Shown one piece after another: positions 1-6,231 of a stretch of DNA of 10,459 nucleotides. Position numbers and translations under genes: made by a program. Origin of the DNA: Pseudomonadota bacterium (GTDB lineage: Bacteria > Pseudomonadota > Gammaproteobacteria > Steroidobacterales > Woeseiaceae). The stretch covers positions 1 to 10,459 of the forward strand of contig JADFGH010000042.1 in assembly GCA_022567775.1 (NCBI GenBank). The letters run 5' to 3'. Position 1 is the first letter of the stretch, and every line of letters begins with the position of its first letter. The notes under the pieces are model-generated. The model ran no database searches. It saw nothing but the letters and a program-made list of their open reading frames with translations, and was not told where the DNA came from.

Positions 1-284
1 ACCGGACCGGCGTGATGGCCGAAGGATGGCGGCAGCTTGGCGCAACAGTGGAGGTAACCGACGATGGAGCGGTGGTGCACGGCGCGACCCTGGCAGGTGG
101 CAGGATCAACAGTCATGGCGACCACCGGATCGCGATGGCGTTCGCTGTTGCCGGCGCGGTCGCCAAATGGCCGGTCCGGATTGACGATACCCATGCGGTG
201 TCCACTTCGTTTCCCGGATTTGTTAACTGCCTCAGGGGTCTCGGGATCAACATTGCCAGTTACGACGAAGCGTCCGCATCGTGA
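1..284 (+). CDS. aroA: 3-phosphoshikimate 1-carboxyvinyltransferase (EPSP synthase), C-terminal part
   Basis: Only the last ~94 codons are in the window (reading frame begins at base 3); the gene starts upstream. EPSP synthase transfers the enolpyruvyl group of phosphoenolpyruvate to shikimate-3-phosphate in the cytoplasmic shikimate pathway. The visible part shows the family signature SHGDHRIAMAF (bases about 111-144), whose Asp-His-Arg belongs to the active site, and the C-terminal segment STSFPGFVNCLRGLG. The opening RTGVMAEGWRQLGA corresponds to the end of the KESDR-containing stretch and the following helix. The stop TGA overlaps the GTG start of cmk (GTGA), so the two genes are probably translationally coupled. 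The upstream part is not visible, so I cannot say whether it is fused to prephenate dehydrogenase (tyrA), as happens in some gammaproteobacteria. Identity is secure; the substrate-site sequence further upstream cannot be judged. Confidence 0.95.
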   Translation, partial: RTGVMAEGWRQLGATVEVTDDGAVVHGATLAGGRINSHGDHRIAMAFAVAGAVAKWPVRIDDTHAVSTSFPGFVNCLRGLGINIASYDEASAS

Positions 285-964
285 GTGAGTTTCCGGTAAT
301 TGCGATTGACGGTCCCAGCGGGTCAGGCAAGGGAACGATCGCGAGGCGCGTCGCCAGGGCGCTGGGTTGGCACCTGCTGGATAGCGGGGCGCTTTACCGG
401 CTGGTCGGGTTGGCGGCCGCCCGAAAGGGCCAGACGGACGCCTCTGAAGAAGCGCTGGCCGCAATTGCGTCGGACCTGGAGGTCAGATTCGACGCGGATG
501 ACGCAGGCGAAGAGCGGGTCTGGCTCGGCGACTCTGATGTCAGTGCCGAGCTGCGAACGGAAGAATGCGGTCGTCTTGCGTCGCAAGTGGCGGTGCTCCC
601 AAAGGTTCGGAATGCGCTCATGGGGCTGCAAAAGAGCTTCAGAACAGCGCCGGGATTGGTCGCGGATGGCAGGGACATGGGAACGACTGTTTTCCCCGAT
701 GCAATGCTAAAAGTCTTCCTGACCGCCAGTGCCGGGGAGAGGGCGAAAAGGCGTCATAAGCAGTTGAATGACAAGGGTATTGATGTTAGCCTTCCGGCCC
801 TTTCGCGGGACATTGAGGATCGTGACCGGCGGGATTCCGAACGTTCGGTTGCCCCGTTACGACCTGCTGAGGACGCCCGGTTACTGGATTCCAGCAACCT
901 GACGATCGACGAGGTGACGCAAACCGTACTGGATTGGGCGCACGAACTCATTGACGCGAAATGA
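281..964 (+). CDS. cmk: Cytidylate kinase (CMP/dCMP kinase)
   Basis: This 227-residue cytoplasmic enzyme phosphorylates CMP and dCMP with ATP, recycling pyrimidine nucleotides. The P-loop GPSGSGKGT is at residues 11-19, directly after the first beta strand VIAID. The CMP-binding LLDSGALYR follows at 32-40, the insert typical of bacterial Cmk contains DVSAELRTEE (about 86-95), and the DGRDMGTTVFPDA segment is at 129-141. Near the C terminus the LID/NMP-contact stretch DRDRRDSERSVAPLRPAEDA carries the arginines that hold phosphate. Length matches the usual ~225 residues. The GTG start at 281 overlaps the aroA stop by 4 nt; it is chosen because it places the P-loop at the normal distance from the N terminus and gives translational coupling. 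The aroA-cmk-rpsA order is standard in gammaproteobacteria. No missing catalytic residue was noticed. Confidence 0.97.
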   Translation: MSEFPVIAIDGPSGSGKGTIARRVARALGWHLLDSGALYRLVGLAAARKGQTDASEEALAAIASDLEVRFDADDAGEERVWLGDSDVSAELRTEECGRLASQVAVLPKVRNALMGLQKSFRTAPGLVADGRDMGTTVFPDAMLKVFLTASAGERAKRRHKQLNDKGIDVSLPALSRDIEDRDRRDSERSVAPLRPAEDARLLDSSNLTIDEVTQTVLDWAHELIDAK

Positions 965-1077
965 ATGTTTATTTGAATCGGACAGGAACGTCTGGTTTTT
1001 TTTAGCAACCGTCTTTTACAGGATGTAGAAAGGCGCATGGGTAGAGAATCAACACAGGTTCTCTTGGTTTAAATCTA
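965..1077 (+). promoter_or_regulatory. rpsA 5' leader with hairpin and no Shine-Dalgarno
   Basis: The 113 nt between cmk and rpsA contain a T8 run (996-1003) and, close to the start codon, an inverted repeat: AGAGAATC (1043-1050) pairs with GGTTCTCT (1057-1064) across the loop AACACA, giving 8 bp with one G-U pair. The 13 nt between the stem and the ATG (1078) are TGGTTTAAATCTA, with no purine-rich Shine-Dalgarno sequence. In E. coli the rpsA leader also lacks a proper Shine-Dalgarno, folds into hairpins, and is the site where free S1 represses its own translation. By analogy this leader is probably the autoregulatory translation-initiation region. Purine runs lie further upstream (AGGATG 1019-1024, AGAAAGG 1027-1033). 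The hairpin is seen directly; the regulatory role is inferred. Confidence 0.6.
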
Positions 1078-2760
1078 ATGTCTGAAAGTTTTGCTGAGTT
1101 ATTTGAAGAGAGTTTTGCCAGTCAACAAATAAAACCGGGTGCCATTATCAAAGGCACAGTTGTCGCGGTAAATGAAGATGTAGTCCTTATCAGTGCAGGC
1201 CTCAAATCCGAGGCCGTCATTCCAATCGAGCAGTTCCAGAACGAGAAAGGCGAGGCTGATATTTCGGTCGGAGACGTATTCGACGTTGCACTCGATGCCG
1301 TTGAAGATGGATTCGGCGAGACCAAACTGTCTCGTGAAAAAGCCGTTCGCGCACGTACCTGGACTGAACTCGAGAAAGCGTTTGAAAAGAGCGAAGTGGT
1401 TACGGGCGTAATCAATGGTCGGGTCAAGGGTGGATTCACCGTTGAAATCGATAACGTTCGTGCATTTCTTCCCGGTTCACTGGTCGATGTACGTCCGGTG
1501 CGTGATCCGGCCTACCTCGAAGGCAAGAGCCTGGAATTCAAGGTAATCAAGCTCGACCAGCGTCGCAATAACGTCGTCGTATCAAGACGTGCGGTGGTTG
1601 AGCAGGAATACAGCGCAGAGCGTGAGCAGCTGCTGGCAAGCCTGCAGGAAGGCAACACCGTTAAAGGTATCGTCAAGAACCTCACCGATTACGGTGCATT
1701 TGTCGACCTGGGCGGAATCGATGGCTTGCTGCACATTACCGACATGGCCTGGAAGCGGGTCAAACATCCCTCCGAGGTTGTGAACGTCGGTGATGAAATT
1801 GACGTCAAGATTCTGAAATTCGATCGTGAGCGCCAGCGAGTATCGCTGGGTATCAAACAGCTTGGTGATGATCCCTGGCATGATCTGGCGCGACGTTATC
1901 CGCCACAGACCAGATTGTTCGGCAAGATCACCAACATTGCTGACTACGGCTGCTTCGTTGAAATCGAAGAGGGCGTTGAAGGCCTTGTCCACGTTTCCGA
2001 AATGGACTGGACCAACAAGAACGTCAATCCCTCGAAGATCGTGCAGATTGGCGAAGAAGTTGAAGTCCTGGTCATCGAGATCGATGAAGAGCGCCGTCGA
2101 ATTTCGCTGGGCATCAAGCAGTGCAAGACGAACCCATGGGCAGAATTCTCCGCGACCGTTAATCGTGGCGACAAAGTTTCTGGCCAGATCAAGTCCATTA
2201 CTGATTTCGGAATCTTCATTGGGCTTGACGGCGGCATCGACGGTCTTGTTCACCTGTCGGATATTTCCTGGGACCTGCCTGGTGAGGAAGCCGTTCGTAA
2301 TTACAAGAAGGGACAGGAGATCGAGGCGAGCGTGCTGGCAATTGATTCCGACCGCGAGAGAATCTCGCTCGGGATTAAACAGCTGGACAAAGATCCGTTC
2401 TCAGCCTGGCTGGCGGAGCATCCAAAGAATTCGCTGGTCAGGGGTACCGTTACCGAGGTGGATGCGCGCGGCGCGACCATCGATTTGGGTGATGGTGTCA
2501 TCGGCAATTTGCGGTCTTCTGAACTGGCGCGCGGACGGGTTGAAGATGCGCGCACAATGATCAAGGTGGGCGAGGAGATTGAAGCCAAGTTCACCAACGT
2601 CGATCGCAAGAACCGTACCGTCGCCCTGTCGATCAAGGCGAAGGAAGTACACGAGGAAGCCGAGGCACTGAGCAGCTACAAGTCTGATTCTGCGGCCAGC
2701 TCGACAGGCACCACGCTGGGTGAGCTCCTCAGGGAAAAGCTGTCCGGAGGAGCGAAGTAA
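1078..2760 (+). CDS. rpsA: 30S ribosomal protein S1
   Basis: This 560-residue protein binds single-stranded mRNA and brings it to the small ribosomal subunit; it is essential for translating messages with weak or structured starts. Six S1 (OB-fold) repeats are readable at about residues 20-86, 106-171, 191-260, 277-347, 363-434 and 451-520. The first two are the divergent ribosome-binding pair. Repeats 3-6 each carry the canonical pattern of glycine-rich strand, Asp-Tyr/Phe-Gly, GL-H-S/TD and a final RISLGIK-like strand (for example VSLGIKQ at 256-262, RISLGIKQ at 341-348 and 428-435). Length matches E. coli S1 (557 residues). The C-terminal tail (about 525-560) is Ser/Ala-rich and ends in a short helix, as in relatives. 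The ATG at 1078 gives the expected start [12 protein letters not shown]. Codon use is more biased than in the right-half genes, as expected for a highly expressed protein. Confidence 0.99.
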   Translation: MSESFAELFEESFASQQIKPGAIIKGTVVAVNEDVVLISAGLKSEAVIPIEQFQNEKGEADISVGDVFDVALDAVEDGFGETKLSREKAVRARTWTELEKAFEKSEVVTGVINGRVKGGFTVEIDNVRAFLPGSLVDVRPVRDPAYLEGKSLEFKVIKLDQRRNNVVVSRRAVVEQEYSAEREQLLASLQEGNTVKGIVKNLTDYGAFVDLGGIDGLLHITDMAWKRVKHPSEVVNVGDEIDVKILKFDRERQRVSLGIKQLGDDPWHDLARRYPPQTRLFGKITNIADYGCFVEIEEGVEGLVHVSEMDWTNKNVNPSKIVQIGEEVEVLVIEIDEERRRISLGIKQCKTNPWAEFSATVNRGDKVSGQIKSITDFGIFIGLDGGIDGLVHLSDISWDLPGEEAVRNYKKGQEIEASVLAIDSDRERISLGIKQLDKDPFSAWLAEHPKNSLVRGTVTEVDARGATIDLGDGVIGNLRSSELARGRVEDARTMIKVGEEIEAKFTNVDRKNRTVALSIKAKEVHEEAEALSSYKSDSAASSTGTTLGELLREKLSGGAK

Positions 2761-2767
2761 AAAAAAC

Positions 2768-2793
2768 TGGCCCGGGCCTCGCGGTCCGGGCTA
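2768..2793 (+). terminator. GC-rich hairpin after rpsA (terminator or attenuator)
   Basis: Directly behind the rpsA stop and an A8 run, GCCCGGGCC (2770-2778) pairs with GGTCCGGGC (2783-2791) over the tetraloop TCGC. The stem is 9 bp with one G-U and extends to 11 bp with a G-U and a T-A at the base. On the + strand the trailing sequence TAATTCCTTTATAA is only partly T-rich. On the - strand the A run becomes a U run close behind the stem (after CAG), so the element would be the better terminator in that direction. It probably ends or attenuates rpsA transcription before ihfB. The structure is certain at sequence level; its termination strength is inferred. Confidence 0.55.
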
Positions 2794-2808
2794 TAATTCC
2801 TTTATAAT
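2792..2808 (+). promoter_or_regulatory. Two exact TATAAT boxes upstream of ihfB
   Basis: TATAAT occurs at 2792-2797 and again at 2803-2808, 11 nt apart and about 48-64 nt before the ihfB start codon. Both match the sigma-70 -10 consensus exactly. The sequence about 17 nt upstream of each lies inside the GC hairpin and does not resemble TTGACA, and neither has an extended TGn motif. Promoter strength without an activator is therefore doubtful. In E. coli ihfB has its own promoter behind rpsA, which makes a promoter here plausible. Confidence 0.4.
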
Positions 2809-2855
2809 CGGTAGCTTAGCCGGTACAGCATCAAAAACAATAAGCGAAGCAGCTA

Positions 2856-3158
2856 ATGACAAAATCAGAACTCATTGAAATGATCGCCAGAAAGCAGAAA
2901 CATTTGCCGGCGAAAGACGTTGAGCTTGCAGTGAAGCACTTATTGGATTTGATGAGCGATTCGCTCGCGGGTGGCGAACGCATTGAGATTCGCGGCTTTG
3001 GCAGCTTCTCGCTGCATTTCAGGCCACCCCGTATCGGCCGTAACCCGAAAACCGGCGAAGCTGTCGCCCTGTCCGGCAAGTATGTGCCGCATTTCAAGCC
3101 GGGCAAGGACCTTCGAGAAAGGGTCAATTCCAGCCGCGAATTCCCAATCAAAAGCTAG
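2856..3158 (+). CDS. ihfB: Integration host factor subunit beta
   Basis: This 100-residue DNA-bending protein pairs with IHF-alpha to introduce sharp bends at specific sites in promoters, recombination sites and the origin. The sequence matches E. coli IhfB almost position for position: [11 protein letters not shown] start, the dimerisation helices (about 3-38), [14 protein letters not shown] at 41-54 and the beta-arm tip GRNPKTG at 61-67, where Pro64 intercalates into DNA. Glu44 and Arg46, in the beta strand that contributes to sequence recognition, are at the E. coli positions, and together with the strict RNPKTGE these separate it from HU. The final motif [16 protein letters not shown] (75-90) is typical; the tail [10 protein letters not shown] makes it about six residues longer than E. 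coli IhfB. It sits between rpsA and lapA as in many gammaproteobacteria. The ribosome binding site is weak (GAAGCAGC). Confidence 0.98.
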   Translation: MTKSELIEMIARKQKHLPAKDVELAVKHLLDLMSDSLAGGERIEIRGFGSFSLHFRPPRIGRNPKTGEAVALSGKYVPHFKPGKDLRERVNSSREFPIKS

Positions 3159-3206
3159 TCTTAAGTTCGCACCCGACAGTCCGCCGCCGTAGATACCTGC
3201 AGCGCC

Positions 3207-3235
3207 TTACCATATACCTCTGAAACGCATACACT
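3207..3235 (+). promoter_or_regulatory. Candidate sigma-70 promoter for lapAB
   Basis: TTACCA (3207-3212) and TACACT (3230-3235) are separated by exactly 17 nt, and each matches four of six consensus positions. The pair lies in the 117-nt gap between ihfB and lapA, about 40 nt before the lapA start. A short inverted repeat ACGCA...TGCGT overlaps and follows the -10 box (3225-3241). This is a weak consensus-only prediction. Confidence 0.3.
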
Positions 3236-3275
3236 GTGCGTGTCTTGGACGCTCTGACCGGTATGGAGTAGGTGC

Positions 3276-3572
3276 ATGCTGAAGCGAATTGGCATCGGAA
3301 TCCTTATTCTTCTTATCTTCCTGCTGATGCTGTGGTTTACCAACAGTAATCCTGGCGACGTCGCGCTGGATCTTGCGTTTGGCACCGTGCAGCCATCCAT
3401 TTCGCTGGCGTTTTCAGTGACCTTCGTCATTGGCTGGGCATTCGGTTTGCTATGCACGAGCATGTTCATATTCCGCCTTGTTAACGAGCGGCGCCGCCTG
3501 CGCCGCGCGCTGCGCAATTCACAATCCGAGGTCTCGAGCCTCAGAAACCTGCCGCTGGCGGATGCCGACTGA
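3276..3572 (+). CDS. lapA: LapA family inner-membrane protein (DUF1049)
   Basis: This 98-residue membrane protein has two predicted transmembrane helices (about residues 5-22 and 42-68), separated by a short polar loop containing the family-typical NSNPGDVALDL. A basic, probably coiled, cytoplasmic tail follows (NERRRLRRALRNSQSEV, 70-86). LapA partners with LapB in the envelope machinery that assembles lipopolysaccharide and controls LpxC turnover; in E. coli both are small inner-membrane-anchored proteins made from one operon. The ATG at 3276 is preceded by a clear GGAG (GGAGTAGGTGC). The stop lies inside the beginning of lapB, giving an 11-nt overlap, which supports co-translation. Identity rests on size, topology, the NSN/DVALDL pattern and its position between ihfB and lapB. 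Confidence 0.93.
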   Translation: MLKRIGIGILILLIFLLMLWFTNSNPGDVALDLAFGTVQPSISLAFSVTFVIGWAFGLLCTSMFIFRLVNERRRLRRALRNSQSEVSSLRNLPLADAD

Positions 3573-4767
3573 GTCAACATTTTTCCTTGCCGGATTATTC
3601 CTGCTGCTCGCAGCGGCAGGTTGGGCACTTGGTCGGTTCGGCGAAAGGGACGAGAGAGAGGGTGCGCCGCCGCCGCTGAACATCGACTACCTCAAGGGGC
3701 TGAACTTTCTGCTCAACGAGCAGACGGACCAGGCGCTGGAGCATTTTCTGAAAATGGTGCGGGTCGATGACAAGACCATCGAGACCCACTTTGCCCTGGG
3801 CAGTTTGTTTCGCCGCCGCGGTGAAATTGATCGCGCCATTCGAATACACCAGAACATCATTGCGCGTCCGGATCTCGCAGCCGAACAAAGAGACCAGGCG
3901 CTATTCTCGCTCGCGAAGGACTATCTGCGGGCGGGTCTGCTGGATCGCGCCGAGAACCTGTTTGTTCGCCTGTCCCAGGGTTCACGCTACCAGGTCGAGG
4001 CCTACGAGCAGTTATGCCGCATTTACGAACAGGAGCACGAATGGCAGAAGGCCATCGATGCAGGGCAGAAACTCGAGGTCCTGAGCGGCAAGTCACTCGA
4101 ATTGCAGATCGCTCATTATTATTGCGAGCTCGCCGAACAGGCTGTCGCGAAGAAGGATTACACAGCGGCTCGCGCGTACGTTAAAAAGGCGCAAAGCGGT
4201 CGACCGCGTACCCTCCGGGGCGCGCTCACGCGGGCAGAAATCGCCAGAGACACCAATGACACGAAAACTGCACTTCGCCTTTATCATCGCATCATCGACG
4301 AAAGCACCTACCTGATCACTGAAGCCCTGCCGCAACTGGTCGACATTTATAACAGCGAGGGTTCAATCGACCAGCTCGAACGCAGCCTCGAATCCCTGTT
4401 TGCGAAACACCCCGAAATCAAGGCCGACGTCGCCTACACAGCGATCGTCAGCAATATCGGCGGTGTTCAGGTGATCGACAACTGTGTCGAGGAGTACATG
4501 CTGAACGAACCCACACTGATGGACTTCATCGACTTGCAGACGATCGAGGAGGGCAATGGCGAGCAGCGGGCGACAGCCTTGCGAAAAGTCCGTACCGCAC
4601 TGAGCAAACTGGCGTCGACCACACCAAGATATCAATGCACGGAATGTGGTTTTTCCAGCCAGCGTTTGCTGTGGCAATGCCCCAGTTGCAAAGACTGGGA
4701 AACGCAGCGGCCGTTCACGAGCGTGCGCTTCGATTCGGTGTTGCAGCGCAGCTCACCGACAACCTGA
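3562..4767 (+). CDS. lapB: Lipopolysaccharide assembly protein B (TPR protein with rubredoxin-like domain)
   Basis: This 401-residue protein has an N-terminal membrane anchor (about residues 6-24), a tandem TPR body and a C-terminal metal-binding domain. In E. coli LapB (389 residues) adjusts LPS synthesis by presenting LpxC to the FtsH protease. Diagnostic stretches are DYLKGLNFLLNEQTDQALEHF, LGSLFRRRGEIDRAIRIHQ, DYLRAGLLDRAENLF, EWQKAIDAGQKLE and AHYYCELAEQA, all closely parallel to E. coli LapB. The rubredoxin-like domain has CTEC at residues 359-362 and CPSC at 373-376; all four zinc/iron-binding cysteines are present. The start is placed at 3562 because MPTESTFFLAGLFLLL gives the expected anchor at the N terminus; the longer open frame back to 3430 runs through lapA. 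The tail after the domain is slightly longer than in E. coli. pyrF does not follow. Confidence 0.96.
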   Translation: MPTESTFFLAGLFLLLAAAGWALGRFGERDEREGAPPPLNIDYLKGLNFLLNEQTDQALEHFLKMVRVDDKTIETHFALGSLFRRRGEIDRAIRIHQNIIARPDLAAEQRDQALFSLAKDYLRAGLLDRAENLFVRLSQGSRYQVEAYEQLCRIYEQEHEWQKAIDAGQKLEVLSGKSLELQIAHYYCELAEQAVAKKDYTAARAYVKKAQSGRPRTLRGALTRAEIARDTNDTKTALRLYHRIIDESTYLITEALPQLVDIYNSEGSIDQLERSLESLFAKHPEIKADVAYTAIVSNIGGVQVIDNCVEEYMLNEPTLMDFIDLQTIEEGNGEQRATALRKVRTALSKLASTTPRYQCTECGFSSQRLLWQCPSCKDWETQRPFTSVRFDSVLQRSSPTT

Positions 4768-4900
4768 ATCGCGATCCATTTCACCCCGAATTCCGCACAT
4801 TTGAGAGCGGCTTCCCTGGCCGTCACGTTCTAAGCTCCGCAATGAACCTGTCGCACTCGCATGCGATACACGGACAATCATCAACATTAAGGAGTGATAG

Positions 4901-5188
4901 ATGAAAATTCTCAGGAAAAGTTTGCTTCTCTTCCTGCTCGCCGTAGCGTCGCCTTTGGCTGCCTTTGCGGGTCCGGTGAATATCAACACGGCGGACGCCG
5001 CAACAATTTCTGCCGAGTTGCAGGGTGTCGGTATGTCGAAGGCGCAGGCGATCGTCGACTACCGTAAGAACCACGGCCCCTTCAAATCGCAGGAAGATCT
5101 CACTTTGGTCAAGGGTATTGGCGTTAGAACCGTTGAGATTAATCGCGCCAACATCCTGCTCAAATCAGGTGATCAGAAAAGCAAATAG
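4901..5188 (+). CDS. Secreted helix-hairpin-helix (ComEA-like) DNA-binding protein
   Basis: This 95-residue protein has a Sec signal peptide (basic MKILRKS, hydrophobic core to about residue 20, likely cleavage after AFA at 23) and a mature part of about 72 residues. The mature part opens with GPVNINTADAATI, the hallmark start of ComEA-type domains, followed by two helix-hairpin-helix motifs: ELQGVGMSKAQAIVDYRKNHG (39-59) and DLTLVKGIGVRTVEINRANI (66-85). Such proteins bind double-stranded DNA without sequence specificity in the periplasm; in naturally competent Gram-negatives ComEA ratchets incoming DNA across the outer membrane. Similar small proteins (e.g. E. coli YbaV) have unclear roles, so competence is a possibility only. 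It has a strong ribosome binding site, TAAGGAG, 7 nt before the ATG. The 133 nt separating it from lapB contain no further gene that I can support. Confidence 0.88.
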   Translation: MKILRKSLLLFLLAVASPLAAFAGPVNINTADAATISAELQGVGMSKAQAIVDYRKNHGPFKSQEDLTLVKGIGVRTVEINRANILLKSGDQKSK

Positions 5189-5190
5189 CA

Positions 5191-5205
5191 GCTCGAGCCT
5201 CGAGC
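5191..5205. repeat. 7-bp perfect inverted repeat behind the ComEA-like gene
   Basis: GCTCGAG (5191-5197) and CTCGAGC (5199-5205) are perfect inverted copies with a 1-nt centre. As RNA the stem would have to open 1-2 pairs to form a loop. It sits 2 nt after the stop codon and directly before a longer hairpin, so it may be part of the terminator region or a dyad for a protein. No function is evident. Confidence 0.4.
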
Positions 5206-5207
5206 GG

Positions 5208-5238
5208 AGCCTGTGCCGGCGTTATGCCGGTACAGGCT
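5208..5238. terminator. 13-bp hairpin between convergent genes, possible bidirectional terminator
   Basis: AGCCTGTGCCGGC (5208-5220) pairs with GCCGGTACAGGCT (5226-5238) over the loop GTTAT, with a single G-U mismatch-type pair. It lies between the stop of the ComEA-like gene (5188) and the stop of the convergent binding-protein gene (5242). That is exactly where a bidirectional terminator is expected. Neither side has a good T run (TCTCTA on the + side), so termination may be weak, or the stem may instead protect 3' ends. Confidence 0.5.
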
Positions 5239-5241
5239 TCT

Positions 5242-6114
5242 CTACTCCGGAATCGTATTGAGCTGGTACATCGCGAGCAGAACGGGTGGCGGGCGAATGC
5301 CAATGCGTCCGATCCATTTGTTGAATATCTGAATATGCTGACCGCTACGGTAAATCTGCGTTATAGCCCTGTTCGCAACCAGGCGAAAATCGGCGTCATT
5401 GCGTCGCACCACGAAGCCGTACGGTTCATACGAAAATGTTTCATCGAGCAATGAATACTTTTTTGGATAAGCTGCCTCAATAATCTGACCTATCAACACG
5501 ATCTGATCAGATGCAAACGCGTCAATGTCGCCGCGATTCAATCGATTCATGGCTTCCTCGCGATTGCCGACAATTACTACGGTTGCGTCGATCAAATTCT
5601 CCTCCAGGTTTTCCCGGAGTAGTTCGACTGTGGTCGTGCCTTTGACGGCGCCAACCTTCTTGCCGGAGAGGTCGGACATTCCCTGGATGCCGGTCGCGGC
5701 CAGCGACAGGATACTCGCACCGGTAACAAATGTCGGAATGGTGAAATCAACCTGTTCCTGGCGTGACAGGGTGATTGTCGTTGAACCGCACTCGATATCG
5801 ATTTCGCCGCTGATGACCGCGGAAATACGTTTATCCGATGAAACGCTGACGAACTTCGTTTCGATATCATTTTCGCCGAGGTGACTCTTGATGGCAGCTG
5901 CGATACGCCGGCACAGGTCAACCGAATATCCCGACGGTTCACCGTCAGCGTTTTCATAGGACAAAGGGCTTGCATCGGTGCGGTAGCCGATCACGAATAC
6001 ACCGGTTCTGGCGATTTTTTCGAGCGTTCCCTCGGAATCCTGGGCAATTAAATCTGTGCCAGCAAACATCAGGATGACAGCCGTTAGTACTGCCATGCAG
6101 GAGCGCTGATTCAT
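5242..6114 (-). CDS. Periplasmic amino-acid-binding protein, GltI-like (solute-binding family 3)
   Basis: This 290-residue solute-binding protein has a Sec signal peptide (hydrophobic core 7-20, likely cleavage near LIA/QDS at 24-25). The mature part follows the glutamate/aspartate-binding GltI pattern: GTLEKIARTGVFVIGYR (29-45), SGYSVDLCRRIAAAI (61-75), IDIECGSTT (105-113), R118 and V122 in the RQEQVDF stretch, LSGKKVGAVKGTTT (149-162) and D203 in DAFASDQ, plus a PPP tail near 275-277. Such proteins bind acidic or polar amino acids and deliver them to an ABC permease. No permease or ATPase gene is nearby, so it is an orphan component here. The start is set at 6114, not the upstream in-frame ATG at 6129, because GAGGAGA lies about 8 nt before this ATG. 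It is divergent from the MFS gene and convergent with the ComEA-like gene. Exact ligand unknown. Confidence 0.9.
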   Translation of the reverse strand: MNQRSCMAVLTAVILMFAGTDLIAQDSEGTLEKIARTGVFVIGYRTDASPLSYENADGEPSGYSVDLCRRIAAAIKSHLGENDIETKFVSVSSDKRISAVISGEIDIECGSTTITLSRQEQVDFTIPTFVTGASILSLAATGIQGMSDLSGKKVGAVKGTTTVELLRENLEENLIDATVVIVGNREEAMNRLNRGDIDAFASDQIVLIGQIIEAAYPKKYSLLDETFSYEPYGFVVRRNDADFRLVANRAITQIYRSGQHIQIFNKWIGRIGIRPPPVLLAMYQLNTIPE

Positions 6115-6189
6115 TATTATTCTCCTCATTTTTCAAGGTAGAGATTATCAATAAGTAGACGCAAGCACTAGGAGAGAATACTGCGCGAA

Positions 6190-6213
6190 ACCGGTGATTG
6201 CCTTCACACCGGT
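6190..6213. promoter_or_regulatory. Inverted repeat in divergent promoter region
   Basis: ACCGGTG (6190-6196) and CACCGGT (6207-6213) form a perfect 7-bp dyad with a 10-nt spacer, in the 117-nt gap between the divergent binding-protein and MFS genes. An alternative pairing GTGA/TCAC exists inside. The 3' arm ends 18 nt before the MFS start codon. Position and symmetry suit a regulator operator, but an mRNA hairpin in the MFS leader is equally possible. The rest of this gap shows no convincing -35/-10 pair on either strand. Confidence 0.4.
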
Positions 6214-6231
6214 AGATGTTACCGTAGTCAT

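Noticed and set aside
983..1003. Possible intrinsic terminator of cmk (CAGG/TCTG stem and T8 run)
   Set aside because: The stem is only 4 bp with one G-U pair, too weak despite the T run; read-through or a promoter in the rpsA leader is equally likely.
1582..2253. Long antisense open frame (223 codons) inside rpsA
   Set aside because: It lies wholly opposite the certain S1 coding sequence, has no family features, and is explained by the codon pattern of rpsA.
3430..3561. Upstream extension of lapB to the ATG at 3430
   Set aside because: It would overlap most of lapA out of frame and put 44 unrelated residues before the membrane anchor; the ATG at 3562 gives the normal LapB N terminus.
4843..4876. 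Small palindromic region (TCGCA...TGCGA) before the ComEA-like gene
   Set aside because: Only 5 bp arms and no conserved context; compatible with chance in GC-rich DNA.
6115..6129. Upstream start of the GltI-like protein at 6129
   Set aside because: The first codons of that version (ATGAGGAGA) contain the ribosome binding site for the ATG at 6114, which also gives a cleaner signal peptide.
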